Part shown: positions 63,832-64,000 of the stretch, one piece after another | Layout: each line of letters opens with the position of its first letter | Position numbering within the stretch: the first letter of the stretch is position 1 | Notes under the pieces: generated by a model | What the model was told of the DNA's origin: nothing | Databases searched by the model: none | The model's input: the letters and a program-made list of their open reading frames with translations, nothing else | Position numbers and translations under genes: made by a program | Assembly (NCBI GenBank): GCA_038205115.1 | Contig: JBBRCE010000007.1 | Location: 1 to 64,000 of the forward strand | Source: JBBRCE01 sp038205115 | Lineage (GTDB): Bacteria > Planctomycetota > Planctomycetia > Pirellulales > JBBRCE01 | Reading direction: 5' to 3' | DNA: 64,000 bases

Positions 63832-64000
63832 GATTTTTGATTTCGGGCTAGGGCTGGCGACATGCTGATATCGCCTGCCAAACCGTTGGCTTGGCGGGCA
63901 ATTCGCAGCGAGGTGGGGCAATTTCGAACATGCTGGGCTGCGGACGCGGTTCGCAACAATCGGCCGCTGCGGAGGCCGATCGCAAACGCACGTGGATCGC

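Noticed and set aside
62539..63840. 433-codon plus-strand frame
   Set aside because: Antisense to the giant cytochrome gene; no coherent domain.

Overview
The window (64 kb, moderately high GC) is a stretch of bacterial chromosome that looks planctomycetal, most likely Pirellulales-like. The evidence is the combination of a DUF1559 pseudopilin-like protein, a PEP-CTERM protein, three FGly sulfatases, a very large PVC-type CxxCH cytochrome with a beta-propeller, DUF1571 and DUF4337 proteins, an MJ0042-type zinc-ribbon/LRR membrane protein and a histone H1-like Lys/Ala/Pro protein. It looks like housekeeping chromosome: I see no prophage, insertion sequence, CRISPR array, rRNA or tRNA gene.

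Layout. 1-7.6 kb: end of a PEP-CTERM gene, a Gln/Asn-rich repeat exoprotein, a lone GlmU-type nucleotidyltransferase, prs, glpK, a His-rich metal-binding candidate, a DUF1559 protein with a small lipoprotein, trmL and a small exported protein. 7.6-11 kb: a structured leader with an intrinsic terminator just before a uup-type ABC-F gene, then 0.8 kb without a protein gene. That gap holds a near-perfect sigma70-type promoter, a boxA-like site and strong hairpins on the minus strand (an orphan rrn-leader-like RNA candidate), followed by a single-domain response regulator. 11-36.7 kb: zinc-ribbon/LRR protein, two tandem sulfatases, a TPP enzyme, Prc protease, a two-domain CbiX-type chelatase, pabA/trpG, M28-PA-PDZ peptidase, TSUP permease, DUF1571, methyltransferase, DUF4337, amidohydrolase, acpS-SDR pair, a third sulfatase, and a minus-strand group with a coiled-coil micro-protein, a CopD-like membrane protein and a degenerate receiver protein. 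36.8-52.2 kb: a complete 14-gene respiratory complex I operon, nuoA to nuoN in canonical order with separate nuoC and nuoD, several translationally coupled junctions and a candidate sigma70 promoter. 52.3-64 kb: pheA, a two-repeat TRASH/YHS-like cysteine protein, queE, the H1-like protein, a cysteine-less thioredoxin-like protein, a PQQ-type propeller, prfB with the classical +1 frameshift, a Fur-family regulator, thpR and the giant PVC cytochrome.

Functionally the region mixes central supply (PRPP, UDP-sugar, glycerol, aromatic amino acids, folate/tryptophan, queuosine) with respiration (complex I, exported c-type cytochrome) and the planctomycete outer-envelope repertoire (sulfatases, propellers, exported small proteins). 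Complex I is the only large multi-gene machine here. The most unexplained signals are non-coding: the minus-strand boxA RNA candidate at about 9.9-10.4 kb, the attenuator-like leader of the ABC-F gene, the heptameric telomere-like tandem repeat that carries the nuoC stop codon, a REP-like palindrome doublet, and repeated dyads between pheA and the TRASH-like gene.

Start codons were chosen by ribosome-binding site, signal peptide and family alignment from memory. Several coding calls therefore begin inside a longer open frame. All family assignments rest on motifs read by eye; no database search was possible.
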